From: an uncultured Chloroflexales bacterium
Lineage (GTDB): Bacteria; Chloroflexota; Chloroflexia; Chloroflexales; Chloroflexaceae
NCBI GenBank assembly: GCA_937967405.1
Contig: CALCJV010000048.1
Coordinates: 1 to 58,754 of the forward strand
Length of the DNA stretch: 58,754 bases
Direction: 5' to 3'
This document shows positions 8,671 through 18,972 of the stretch, in pieces. The position numbers and the translations under genes were made by a program. The stretch's first letter is position 1. The number at the start of each line of letters is the position of its first letter. Below the pieces are notes generated by a model. It worked only from the letters and a program-made list of their open reading frames with translations. It was not told where the DNA came from and made no database searches.

Positions 8671-10137
8671 CTAGGCATCTTTGCCGTAAGGATACCACCA
8701 CGGCTTCTTGGCGACTTCAAATTCCCAGTGGACGTGCTTGGTTTCGAGGAACTCCTCTAGCCCCTCTTCGCCCAATTCGCGTGCACCGCCGCTAAACTTC
8801 ATGCCGCCGAAGGGCCCGGCATCATTGTCGGTCAATGGATCATTGACCCAGAGTGTGCCTGCTTTGACTTCTTCATAGAACTGCTTGACCTTGACTGGAT
8901 CGGTGGTGTAGAGGTTTGCACCCAGCCCATAGTCGCTGTCATTGGCTAGGGTCAAGGCTTCCTCAAATGTGCGGTAGGTCATAATCGGGATAGTTGGGCC
9001 AAAGGTCTCCTCGCGCATAATCCGAAAATCGTGGGTGACATTGTTGAGCACGGTCGGTTCGTAGAAGTAGCCCCGATCAAATTGCGGCGGGCGGCGGCCG
9101 CCAGTCAGGATGGTGGCTCCTTTGCGGCGGGCTTCCTCGACTTGATCCTCAACTTTGGCGCGGTACTTGTCGCCCACAAGCGGCCCAATGTCCGTAGTTG
9201 GCTCCATGCCATTGCCTAGCCGCAAGGTCTTCACAAAGTCCACTAGATTATCGGTGAAGCGTTTGGCGACACTCTCGTGGACGTATACGCGCTCGGTGCT
9301 GGTGCAGACTTGCCCAGCATTGAGCAAGCCAGCCCACGCCACCGCAGGCACGGCCACATCGAGGTCGGCATCCTCAGTCACGATGAAGGCATCCTTGCCG
9401 CCCAATTCGAGGTGCGTCTTTTTGACGCGCTCGGCGGCGAGGCGGGCAATCTCGCGTCCGGTGGCAAAGCTGCCGGTGAAGGCGATCAGGTGTGTGCCAG
9501 TATTCACGACTAGCTCGCGTCCCACATCGGCAAAGCCAGTGACCACATTGAGTACGCCGACGGGCAGGTGCGTGCAGCACAGCTCCACAAACAGGAGTGT
9601 GCTTAGGGGGGTCATTTCGCTCGGCTTGAGCACGACCGTGTTGCCTGCGGCGAGAGCTGGCGCAACCTTCCACGAGAGCAGAAGCAAGGGATAGTTCCAC
9701 GGCACAATGCAGGCCACCACGCCGTAGGGTTCCTTCAGCACCATCGCCAGTTGGGTCGGCTCGACGCTAGGGATCACGCGCCCGCGTGAGTTGCGCCCCA
9801 TCTCGGCGTAGTAGCTGAAACAGGCCGCGCACCACTCAATCTCATCGCGGTTCTCCACCAGTGGCTTGCCGCCCTCTTGGGTCAGTAGGGTGGCAAGGGC
9901 TTCACGGTTGGCGCGGAGTTGCTGGGCAATCGCGTGCAGCATCTCGCAGCGTTCGCCCGCCGCCGTATACCGCCATGCGCGGCTGGCAGTGCCCGCCGCC
10001 GCAATTGCCCGTCGCACATCGGCGAGGTCGGCATTGGGCACTTCGTCTACCACTTCTTCGGTGGCAGGGTTGTATACGGCAAACGTGCCACCGTTACTGG
10101 AAGCAACAAATTCACCATTGATAAACATGTGTCGCAT
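8671..10137 (-). CDS. NAD(P)-dependent aldehyde dehydrogenase
   Basis: Protein of 488 residues, a standard ALDH length. The Rossmann segment VPWNYPLLL, the KPSE cofactor region, the general base in ELGGKDAF, and the nucleophile Cys in GQVCTS (near 285) are all present, as is the C-terminal NDPLTDNDAGPFGGMK segment. The overall pattern suits betaine-aldehyde or aminobutyraldehyde dehydrogenases, but substrate range cannot be fixed. A TGG-TACTAT extended -10-like sequence lies about 60 nt upstream of the ATG. It precedes the YbaK-like gene and the amine oxidase on the same strand with a 218-nt gap, so common transcription is possible but unproved. Confidence 0.9.
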   Translation of the reverse strand: MRHMFINGEFVASSNGGTFAVYNPATEEVVDEVPNADLADVRRAIAAAGTASRAWRYTAAGERCEMLHAIAQQLRANREALATLLTQEGGKPLVENRDEIEWCAACFSYYAEMGRNSRGRVIPSVEPTQLAMVLKEPYGVVACIVPWNYPLLLLSWKVAPALAAGNTVVLKPSEMTPLSTLLFVELCCTHLPVGVLNVVTGFADVGRELVVNTGTHLIAFTGSFATGREIARLAAERVKKTHLELGGKDAFIVTEDADLDVAVPAVAWAGLLNAGQVCTSTERVYVHESVAKRFTDNLVDFVKTLRLGNGMEPTTDIGPLVGDKYRAKVEDQVEEARRKGATILTGGRRPPQFDRGYFYEPTVLNNVTHDFRIMREETFGPTIPIMTYRTFEEALTLANDSDYGLGANLYTTDPVKVKQFYEEVKAGTLWVNDPLTDNDAGPFGGMKFSGGARELGEEGLEEFLETKHVHWEFEVAKKPWWYPYGKDA

Positions 10138-10243
10138 CTTTGTTCCTCATGCTTTCAGGGTTGGATCGGTATCGCGCTAACTTGCAATGTATAGTACCAC
10201 AGGCGGGGCGGGTGCGGTAGCATGCATGCGCGGGCAAGGTGAT

Positions 10244-10954
10244 TTAGGCTAGCCCTTCGGCGGCCAGCGTGGCGAGGGCCGCTTTAGCGGCGGCTTGCGC
10301 GGCAAGCTGCTTGGTGCGCCCTTGCCCAATCCCTAGACTGCGCTCGCCCATCAGTACCTCCATCGTAAAGATGCGTTCGTGGGCCGGCCCCTCTGCGGCG
10401 AGCATGGTGTAGGTGGGCTGGATGCCGTGCAGTGCTTGCACCACCTCTTGCAAGCGTGTGCGGTAATCTGGCTCGATCTCGCCGGCGGCAATCCGGTCCA
10501 TCTCGGATTGGAGGAAGGGCGCGATGAACTGCTGCACGGCTGCGAAGCCTTGATCGAGGAAGATTGCGCCTAGCACCGCCTCAAATGTATCGGCCAGCAG
10601 CGTATCGCGCTCGTGCAGGCGGTGGTGCTGCTCGCCGCGACTGAGGCGCACGGCTTGGCCTAGCTCTAGCTCGCGGGCAAAGCGGGCGAGTGTGCTGGTG
10701 CGGACTAGTGCCGAACGCTGATTGGTCAGGTCGTGTTCGCTGTAGGTGGGGTAGTGTTGATAGAGCCACACGCCGGAAGCGGCATTCAGCACGGCATCGC
10801 CCAGAAACTCTAGGCGTTCATTTGAGGCAAGGCTAGGGTAGGGATGTTCGCCGCGCTCATTGACAAACGAGCGGTGCGTGAGGGCTAGCTCAAGCAGGCG
10901 TGGATCGCTGAGGTAGATGCCGTGTTGCTGGAGGCGGGTGAGCAGGTGGTTCAT
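10244..10954 (-). CDS. rnc: ribonuclease III
   Basis: Double-strand-specific RNase of 236 residues. The signature NERLEFLGDAVL and the second acidic site DTFEAVLGAIFLD mark the catalytic domain (about 1-155). A double-stranded RNA-binding domain fills the last 70 residues, ending in KQLAAQAAAKAAL. The start is ATG 10954, which overlaps the fabF stop as ATGA, so longer upstream reading is not needed. The fabF-rnc order is common in bacteria. It should process rRNA precursors and could process the tmRNA precursor encoded in this window. Confidence 0.95.
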   Translation of the reverse strand: MNHLLTRLQQHGIYLSDPRLLELALTHRSFVNERGEHPYPSLASNERLEFLGDAVLNAASGVWLYQHYPTYSEHDLTNQRSALVRTSTLARFARELELGQAVRLSRGEQHHRLHERDTLLADTFEAVLGAIFLDQGFAAVQQFIAPFLQSEMDRIAAGEIEPDYRTRLQEVVQALHGIQPTYTMLAAEGPAHERIFTMEVLMGERSLGIGQGRTKQLAAQAAAKAALATLAAEGLA

Positions 10955-12207
10955 ACGCGCTCTGCGGTCTCGTATCGCTGCATAATCAAGGTGACGTTGT
11001 GCCCGCCAAAACCGAACGAATTGCTCAGGGCGGTATGGATTGGCGCGGGGCGGGCGGTGTGGGGCACATAGTCCAGATCGCACTGCGGGTCGGGGGTGTG
11101 TAGATTGATTGTAGGGGGCACAAGCTGGTGGTGCAGGGCCAGCACACACACCGCCGCCTCGATTGCGCCTGCGCCGCCGAGCAGGTGGCCGAATTGCGAT
11201 TTGCTGCTGCTGACCGGAATGCGGTAGGCGTGCTCGCCAAAGACCTGCTTGATCGCCTGTGTTTCGGCAATATCGCCGACGGGTGTGCTGGTTCCGTGCG
11301 CGTTGATGTAGTCAATTGCGGTGGGCGCGAGATTAGCATGCGAGAGGGCGAGCTGCATTGCCCGCGCTGCGCCTTCGCCGTTCTCTGGGGGCTGGGTGAT
11401 GTGGTAGCCATCGGCACTGAGGCCGTAGCCCGCTAGCTCGGCAAGGATCGGTGCGCCGCGTTGCAGGGCGTGGGCTTCGTCTTCGAGCACAAGGATCGCC
11501 GCACCCTCGGCCATCACGAAGCCGTCGCGGGTGGCATCGAAGGGGCGCGAGGCGGTGGCGGGGCTATCGTTGCGGGTGGAGAGGGCGTGCGCGGCATTAA
11601 ATGCGGCCACCCCCAATGGCGTGATTGAGGCTTCGCTGCCGCCCGCCAGCATCACGTGGGCCCAGCCGCGCCGGATTGTCTCAGCCGCCTCGCCGATGGC
11701 GTGCGCGGAGCTGGCGCATGCAGAGGTGATACACAGGTTGGGCCCGCGTGCGCCATACAGGATCGAGACTAAGCCCGCGGCCATGTTGGTGATCATGGCG
11801 GGCACGAGGAAGGGGCTGACCCGCCCCGGGCCGCGGCTGAGGAGCACCTCGTGCTGGGTGGTGAGGGTCTGCAAGCCGCCGATGCCACTGCCTAGAAACA
11901 CCCCGACGTGTGCGGCATTGGCGGGGGTGATCTCGAACTGGGCGTGGCTGAGGGCTTCGCGGGTGGCGGCGACGGCAAGCTGCACAAACCGATCTGTGCG
12001 GCGGGCTTCTTTGCGGTCCATATAATTGGCGGGATCGAAGTCGCGCACTTCGCCCGCAAATTGGGTCTGGAAAGCACTGGCATCAAAGGCGGTGATCGGG
12101 GCGATGCCGCTTGCGCCCGCCGCGAGCTGTTGCCAGAAGGTGGGCACATCATGCCCCAGTGGGCTAACCACACCTATGCCGGTTATGACGACACGCCGTT
12201 TCATCAC
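10951..12207 (-). CDS. fabF: beta-ketoacyl-ACP synthase II
   Basis: Condensing enzyme of fatty acid elongation, 418 residues. The catalytic triad is C164 (TSACASSAHA), His in NAHGTSTP (near 304) and His in GHLLGGAGA (near 341). Length and the glycine-rich C-terminus (SFGFGGHN) are typical of FabF. No acpP or fabD is adjacent, unlike the usual fab cluster. Translation begins at ATG 12207 with GAGGAAG upstream. It overlaps rnc by four bases, so the two are probably translated together. Confidence 0.95.
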   Translation of the reverse strand: MMKRRVVITGIGVVSPLGHDVPTFWQQLAAGASGIAPITAFDASAFQTQFAGEVRDFDPANYMDRKEARRTDRFVQLAVAATREALSHAQFEITPANAAHVGVFLGSGIGGLQTLTTQHEVLLSRGPGRVSPFLVPAMITNMAAGLVSILYGARGPNLCITSACASSAHAIGEAAETIRRGWAHVMLAGGSEASITPLGVAAFNAAHALSTRNDSPATASRPFDATRDGFVMAEGAAILVLEDEAHALQRGAPILAELAGYGLSADGYHITQPPENGEGAARAMQLALSHANLAPTAIDYINAHGTSTPVGDIAETQAIKQVFGEHAYRIPVSSSKSQFGHLLGGAGAIEAAVCVLALHHQLVPPTINLHTPDPQCDLDYVPHTARPAPIHTALSNSFGFGGHNVTLIMQRYETAERV

Positions 12208-12253
12208 ACTTCCTCACTGTTCCACAGCCTGCATCAGGAACTACCAAGCGGCT

Positions 12254-12262
12254 ATTATACCA
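12254..12262 (-). promoter_or_regulatory. extended -10 promoter for fabF-rnc
   Basis: TGG-TATAAT reads on the minus strand, 47 nt before the fabF ATG. No good -35 is seen at the expected distance, so it would act as an extended -10 promoter. Confidence 0.5.
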
Positions 12263-12325
12263 CGCAGGGCGCGGGTGGGGTGCGGGGGGGGGAGCAAGGG
12301 GTCATGGGTCAGGTGTCGAGTGACA

Positions 12326-12361
12326 GGGGGCAGGTGCTAGGGGGCAGGTGGCAGGTGCTAG
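12326..12361. repeat. short imperfect tandem repeat of GGGGGCAGGTGCTAG type
   Basis: Three partial copies of a word like GGGGGCAGGTGCTAG lie head to tail, running into the stop end of hicB. Similar words occur at 6488-6600. It is non-coding apart from the last few bases. Confidence 0.5.
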
Positions 12362-12567
12362 GCAGCCACCTCGACGTATGCGATGGTGGATGGGGGCGGG
12401 ATCGGCAAGCCCTCCTCGCGTAGCCCCTCAAGGTGGAAGGCCAACGCCTCCTGCATGGCCTGCTGCACCTCAGCGAGGGTTGCGCCGGTGGCGACGCAGC
12501 CGGGTACATCCGGCACATACGCGCTATAGTTGCCGTCGGCCTGCTCGATCACGATCACGTAGCGCAT
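12358..12567 (-). CDS. HicB-family antitoxin-like protein (orphan)
   Basis: Protein of 69 residues with the partial RNase H-like HicB fold: a YVIVIEQADGNYSAYVPDVPGC strand pair followed by the helix LAEVQQAMQEAL. There is no DNA-binding tail. ATG 12567 has AAGGGAG at good spacing. No hicA toxin (a small double-stranded RNA-binding-like protein) is found on either side. It sits 24 nt after the truncated hepT. Solitary HicB-like proteins are common, so an antitoxin role is unproved. Confidence 0.8.
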   Translation of the reverse strand: MRYVIVIEQADGNYSAYVPDVPGCVATGATLAEVQQAMQEALAFHLEGLREEGLPIPPPSTIAYVEVAA

Positions 12568-12591
12568 GGGGATGCTCCCTTACCTGATCCG

Positions 12592-12663
12592 CTAGGCCTG
12601 CGCCTGCCGGGCGTGGGTCAGCATATCCTGTACATAATCAGTGTCGGTGCGCTTGCGGCTCAT
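12592..12663 (-). pseudogene. truncated HepT (HEPN toxin) stub, 23 codons
   Basis: A 23-codon reading frame starts at ATG 12663, overlapping the mntA stop as ATGA, exactly where hepT normally begins. Its sequence (MSRKRTDTDYVQDMLTHARQ and three more residues) resembles the first helix of HepT/DUF86 HEPN proteins. It ends at TAG 12592-12594. The rest of the roughly 110-residue toxin, including the R-X4-H active-site motif, is absent, and hicB follows within 24 nt. I read this as a deletion remnant. Support is the position and start-stop overlap plus short similarity. Confidence 0.6.
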
Positions 12664-12971
12664 AGCCAGCGTACCTCAGCGCGGATACGTTGGCCGATCT
12701 CGCCGCGCAACCCATCCTCAAGCACCAGATCAACGGATACCCCCAGCAAGTTGCCTAGTTCCCGTTCCAACGCCGCGAGCGTGAGCAGAGTGGGGTGGGC
12801 CTCCGGTTGGAACCGTACCAGCACGTCGAGGTCGCTTTCCGCCGTGTGCACATTGTGTAGATACGAGCCAAATATGCCGATCTGTTGCAGCGCATAACGG
12901 GCTTGCAGATCGGGCAGATGCTGGCGCAAGAGCTGGATATAGGCGACAACAGCACCGGTTGAATTGTTCAT
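12660..12971 (-). CDS. MntA-type nucleotidyltransferase antitoxin
   Basis: Minimal nucleotidyltransferase of 103 residues. The motif GS-X10-DLD (from GSYLHN to ESDLDVL) is the polymerase-beta-like active site. In MntA/HepT pairs this enzyme attaches AMP to the HEPN toxin to silence it. I chose ATG 12971; the frame extends upstream, but that part is AT-rich with no family similarity. With the toxin reduced to a stub, it has no evident target here. Confidence 0.82.
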   Translation of the reverse strand: MNNSTGAVVAYIQLLRQHLPDLQARYALQQIGIFGSYLHNVHTAESDLDVLVRFQPEAHPTLLTLAALERELGNLLGVSVDLVLEDGLRGEIGQRIRAEVRWL

Positions 12972-13035
12972 ATGTACTCTACAATAGAAAAATATATATA
13001 ACTTCCTTGCTTTATTATACCCGAAGACAAGGTAC

Positions 13036-13064
13036 TTGCACCCAACAAACATCTGTGCTATACT
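13036..13064 (+). promoter_or_regulatory. candidate recA promoter P1
   Basis: TTGCAC and TATACT separated by 17 nt, about 120 nt before the recA start. No convincing LexA operator was recognised around it. Confidence 0.5.
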
Positions 13065-13097
13065 GGGCTGTCAAGATGGCAACATTCACGCACCATA

Positions 13098-13127
13098 TTG
13101 ACAGGTCTGGTACGGATACGCTACAGT
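13098..13127 (+). promoter_or_regulatory. candidate recA promoter P2
   Basis: TTGACA and TACAGT with an 18-nt spacer, 58 nt before the recA start. It is an alternative or additional promoter to the one just upstream. Confidence 0.4.
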
Positions 13128-13185
13128 AATGCAAGTAACCCGCGCCTACCACGCGGAACCAGTCACGGAGGAAGGCAACAGCACT

Positions 13186-15297
13186 ATGGCACTATCGGCA
13201 GAGAAAGAGAAGGCTCTTGCAGCGGCGATGAGCCAGATTGATCGGAAGTACGGCAAAGGCTCGATCATGAAGATGGGAGAGGCGAGTTCGCGGCTAGCAA
13301 TTGAAGCGATCCCCACTGGCTCAATTGCGCTCGATCTGGCACTTGGGATTGGCGGCATTCCACGCGGGCGCGTGATTGAAATCTATGGGCCGGAGAGCAG
13401 CGGCAAAACGACGCTGGCCCAGCATATTGTGGCCGAAGCCCAACGTATGGGTGGGGTGGCCGCCTTCATTGATGCGGAACACGCCTTCGATCCGGTGTAT
13501 GCCGCGCAGTGTGGCGTACAGATTGACGACCTGCTGGTTTCGCAGCCGGACACGGGCGAGCAAGCCCTCGAAATCTGCGATATGCTCGTGCGCTCGAATG
13601 CGGTAGATGTGATCATCATTGATTCGGTGGCTGCGCTGGTGCCGCGTGCGGAGATCGAAGGCGATATGGGCGATTCGTTGCCCGGCTTGCAGGCCCGGCT
13701 GATGAGCCAAGCCCTGCGAAAATTATCGGGGGCGATCAGCAAAAGCCATACTGCTGTCGTATTCCTGAACCAATTGCGGATGAAGATCGGGGTCATGTTT
13801 GGTTGTTTCCACTACGATACCCGCATCATCCTTGCCGATGGCACGGCCGAGAAGATCGGCAAGATTGTCAATCAGCGCATGGATGTGGAGGTTATGTCAT
13901 ACAATGCCACTACCGGCGCATTCGAGCCGCGCCGGATCGTCAACTGGTTTGACAATGGCCCCACCGAGAGCTTCCTCCAATTCACGGTTGCAGCCAATGA
14001 AGGCAGCGGGCGGCACTGCTTCGCATGTACGGACAACCACCTGCTGCTCACCGAACGGGGCTACCAGCCAGCCGGTGAGCTGCAAGTCGGCGATCTGCTT
14101 ATGAGCATGACCAAGTTCTACCTCTCGCCCACCCAGATGCAGGTTGTGTACGGTTCTCTCTTGGGCGATGGCGGCTTCCGACGGGCGAGCGAGTTCAACA
14201 CTAGCCTACGGATCGGGCATGGCCAAAAGCAAGATGAGTACTGCGCGTGGAAGCAATCGCTGTTTGCGGGTCTGATCGGCTCAGCGGGGACGAATGCACG
14301 CGGTGGGCAGAGCTTTGACACGATCCCCATGTATGAGCTGACTGAGGTGCATACAGCCAATTACGATGCACGCGGCAAGCACCCCTCGCAAGCATTGATT
14401 GACCGGCTGGAGCCGCTAGCGATTGCCATCTGGTATATGGATGATGGCACGTTTGATCGTGAACGCCAAAACCGTAGCGCGATCTGCTGTCCCGCCTTTC
14501 CATTGGATAAGCAGCAGGCTCTTGTACGCTGGTTTGCTGCACGCGGGATCAAGGCCACGCTCGATGCACGTGGACGGATCAATTTCGGGGTGCAGGAGAC
14601 ACCCAAGCTGCACGCCTTGATTGCGCCCTATGTGCCGCCCTGCATGCAGTACAAACTGATGCCGGAGTATCGTGGGCAGTTTGTGCCTTTTGCATGTGCC
14701 TCTGAACAGCGTATGCAGGCCGTGCCCTTCCCGATTGTAGACATCCACACAAAGCCCGCAGATTGCAGCACGCACCGCTTCGACATTGAAGTAGAAGGTC
14801 ATCACTGCTACCTTGCCGATGGGGTTGTTGTCCACAACTCCCCCGAAGTCACGACGGGCGGGCAAGCCCTCAAGTTCTACGCCTCTGTGCGGCTCGACAT
14901 CCGCCGCATCGAAACGATTCGGCAGGGCGAGGAGACGCTCGGCCAGCGTTCACGGGTCAAGGTGGTGAAGAACAAAGTCGCGCCGCCGTTTGCCCAAGTC
15001 GAATTTGATATTATGCGGAGCGAGGGTATCTCGCGGGTGGGTGATCTGCTTGATGTGGGGATCAAGTATGAGATCATCCGCAAGAGCGGGGCGTGGTATT
15101 ATCTCGGTGATGACCGCTTGGCACAAGGGCGCGAAAATGTCAAGGCATTCCTGCGCGACAATCCGGCGGTGGCGGATGAGGTCGAACGCCTGATCCGTGA
15201 ACGGGCGTTGACTGCCCCGCCGATAATGATCAGCAAAGGAAGCCGGGTGAGTGCCGATGAGGATGAAGAGGTACTGTTGGATAATGAGGATGTCTAG
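13186..15297 (+). CDS. recA: recombinase RecA precursor containing an intein
   Basis: Precursor of 703 codons; the spliced RecA would be 358 residues, the normal size. ATG 13186 follows GGAGGAAGG at proper spacing; an earlier ATG (13129) adds unrelated residues. The N-extein is residues 1-206 with Walker [10 protein letters not shown], ending KIGVMFG. The C-extein is 152 residues beginning SPEVTTGG and ending in an acidic tail. RecA binds single-stranded DNA, drives strand exchange and triggers LexA-type cleavage. The interruption lies in the L2 DNA-binding loop, so the unspliced protein should be inactive. recX follows 27 nt later. Confidence 0.96.
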   Translation: MALSAEKEKALAAAMSQIDRKYGKGSIMKMGEASSRLAIEAIPTGSIALDLALGIGGIPRGRVIEIYGPESSGKTTLAQHIVAEAQRMGGVAAFIDAEHAFDPVYAAQCGVQIDDLLVSQPDTGEQALEICDMLVRSNAVDVIIIDSVAALVPRAEIEGDMGDSLPGLQARLMSQALRKLSGAISKSHTAVVFLNQLRMKIGVMFGCFHYDTRIILADGTAEKIGKIVNQRMDVEVMSYNATTGAFEPRRIVNWFDNGPTESFLQFTVAANEGSGRHCFACTDNHLLLTERGYQPAGELQVGDLLMSMTKFYLSPTQMQVVYGSLLGDGGFRRASEFNTSLRIGHGQKQDEYCAWKQSLFAGLIGSAGTNARGGQSFDTIPMYELTEVHTANYDARGKHPSQALIDRLEPLAIAIWYMDDGTFDRERQNRSAICCPAFPLDKQQALVRWFAARGIKATLDARGRINFGVQETPKLHALIAPYVPPCMQYKLMPEYRGQFVPFACASEQRMQAVPFPIVDIHTKPADCSTHRFDIEVEGHHCYLADGVVVHNSPEVTTGGQALKFYASVRLDIRRIETIRQGEETLGQRSRVKVVKNKVAPPFAQVEFDIMRSEGISRVGDLLDVGIKYEIIRKSGAWYYLGDDRLAQGRENVKAFLRDNPAVADEVERLIRERALTAPPIMISKGSRVSADEDEEVLLDNEDV
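13804..14838 (+). mobile_element. RecA intein (345 residues) with LAGLIDADG homing endonuclease
   Basis: Self-splicing protein insert. It begins with Cys1 right after MFG and ends with His344-Asn345, followed by Ser as the +1 nucleophile. The block B motif TDNH is at intein residues 76-79. The C-terminal splicing region ([15 protein letters not shown], then VVVHN) is complete. In the middle, LLGDGGF (119-125) and AIWYMDDGT (208-216) match the two LAGLIDADG-type endonuclease motifs, so it may still be mobile. All splicing residues appear intact. The site, in MFG/(N or S)PE, seems to be the one I recall for the Mycobacterium leprae RecA intein, not the M. tuberculosis one. Confidence 0.93.
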
Positions 15298-15324
15298 CCC
15301 AATCTGGAGCCGATCTGGAGCGAT

Positions 15325-15984
15325 ATGCGCGAAGGCGTAATTACGGCCCTCCGCGCTCAGGAGCATGATCCGCAACGAGTGAATGTCTTTATTGACGAGA
15401 CCTTTGCGCTGGGGATCAGCCTTGATACCCTCGCCGCGGAGGGGCTATATGTCGGCCAACCGATAGATGCCGCAACATGGGCCCGTTTGGAAGCCACCGA
15501 GCAGACGGCTCAGGCTCTCCAACGGGCCCTTCGCTTTTTGCAGAGCCGCCCGCGCAGCACGGCCGAAGTGCGCCAACGCCTGCGCCGTGCTGCCTACGCT
15601 GATGCGCCAATCGAGGCAGCGATTGCACGTCTGACGGAATTGGGGTTGCTAGATGATGCCGAATTTGCCCGCCTATGGATTGCCCATCGCCACGACCACA
15701 ACCCACGCGGCACGGCGTTACTGCGCGTAGAGCTACGCCAGAAAGGGCTGGCCCGCGAGGTGATTGAGGCTGCATTGGCGGCGGCGCAGGAGCAGGCCGA
15801 TTACCTCAACGAAGCTGAGCAAGCCCGCCAGCTTGCGCTTGAGGTGCTGCCGCGCTACGGCACTGCCCCTGACAAAGCCACCTTTGAGCGGCGATTGGGC
15901 GGCTATCTGCAACGGCGTGGCTTTGCGTTGGCCACAATCCGCCCAGTGCTAGCCGAACTGTGGCCGCAGTGCCATCCCGAATAG
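15325..15984 (+). CDS. recX: regulatory protein RecX
   Basis: Protein of 219 residues modulating RecA filaments. Helical repeats typical of RecX are visible: ALRFLQSRPRSTAEVRQRLRRA, the motif LTELGLLDDAEFARLWIAHR, and GTALLRVELRQKGL. The first 65 residues, of the VNVFIDETFALGISLDTL type, form the family's N-terminal extension. It follows recA on the same strand with a 27-nt gap, so cotranscription is likely. Confidence 0.93.
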   Translation: MREGVITALRAQEHDPQRVNVFIDETFALGISLDTLAAEGLYVGQPIDAATWARLEATEQTAQALQRALRFLQSRPRSTAEVRQRLRRAAYADAPIEAAIARLTELGLLDDAEFARLWIAHRHDHNPRGTALLRVELRQKGLAREVIEAALAAAQEQADYLNEAEQARQLALEVLPRYGTAPDKATFERRLGGYLQRRGFALATIRPVLAELWPQCHPE

Positions 15985-16067
15985 CGGTGATGGGGCAACA
16001 TGAATCGTGATAGCTTGAACAAGCCGAACCCAACCTGTGCTATGATAGAAGCGAAAGAGAACGACCA

Positions 16068-16745
16068 ATGCCAGATGTACACTATTTAGGATTAGCGTGT
16101 TTTCGCCTACGTGGGCGGGATGGGACGGTTCTCTGCGATCCGTTTGATCGCAGTGCGGGCATTGATCCCGGTAAACCGACGGCACATATTGTCACGATCA
16201 GCAATCCCCATCCGCATCACAGTGCCAGCCAGATTGTGCGCTCGCTCCGTGAGGATGGGCTGTTTGTGGTGCAGGGCCCCGGCGAGTACGAAGTTCGTAG
16301 CGTGCTGATTACGGGGGTACGCACCCGTCCCCACGCTGAACGCCCAACTGCGCCGCAGCACAATACGGTCTATGTCATTCACCTCGATGATGTAGCCTTT
16401 TGTCATTTAGGGAAGCTCAGCGGTGAGCTGACCCAACCCCAACTCGAAGAGATCGGCAATGTGGATGTGCTCCTGCTGCCTGTGGGCGGCGGCGATACCC
16501 TCACTCCCGCCGAAGCTGTCGGCGTGATCAGCCAGATCGAGCCAAGCATCGTAATCCCCATGTATTATGCGCTGGATGGCTTAGCTCCTGAGTACCACCT
16601 TGCAGCCCTTGAGAAATTCACCCACGAAGTCGGCTTGAAGGATACCCTCGCAGTGGATAAAGTGACGATCAGCCCCGCGATGGTGGCCGAGGCGCAGCAG
16701 ACGCGCTTTGTGTTGGTGCAGCCGAGTGGCGGGCAAATCACGTGA
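16068..16745 (+). CDS. MBL-fold (UlaG-like) protein with degenerate metal-binding motif
   Basis: Protein of 225 residues with a metallo-beta-lactamase fold: YLGLACFRLRGRDGTVLCDPF at the start, a GPGEYEV strand, and VDVLLLPVGGGDTLTPAEA, as in the UlaG-like branch. The usual H-x-H-x-D-H is N-P-H-P-H-H here, so two ligands are changed. It may bind metal weakly or act non-catalytically. The final IEPSIVIPMYYALDG is typical of this sub-branch. It stands alone between recX and pyrG, with AAAGAGA upstream of the ATG. Confidence 0.8.
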   Translation: MPDVHYLGLACFRLRGRDGTVLCDPFDRSAGIDPGKPTAHIVTISNPHPHHSASQIVRSLREDGLFVVQGPGEYEVRSVLITGVRTRPHAERPTAPQHNTVYVIHLDDVAFCHLGKLSGELTQPQLEEIGNVDVLLLPVGGGDTLTPAEAVGVISQIEPSIVIPMYYALDGLAPEYHLAALEKFTHEVGLKDTLAVDKVTISPAMVAEAQQTRFVLVQPSGGQIT

Positions 16746-18804
<2,059 letters not shown>

Positions 18805-18972
18805 CGGACAATCCGTGCGGAGCGGCTGCGCTTCCGTTGCTCACTGAAGTATGAGCATGCGTCGCGGTCACAGTCAGACCGAAGCTCACCAGCGGCAGGG
18901 CGATCTGTTTGCTCTGCCGGTGGCTGTTGACGATTGGCTTGTTAGGGGGCAAAGTACATACCCTGCGGTTAC

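Noticed and set aside
13000..13185. LexA/SOS operator before recA
   Set aside because: I looked for GAAC-N4-GTTC-like and CTGT-N8-ACAG-like dyads and saw no convincing one. The Chloroflexota LexA box is not certain enough to call.
13129..13185. Upstream ATG (13129) as the recA start
   Set aside because: It lies at a candidate -10 element, has no ribosome site, and the extra residues are not RecA-like.
18881..18925. Hairpin between pyrG and the epimerase as a terminator
   Set aside because: The stem is interrupted and lacks a T run; too weak to list.
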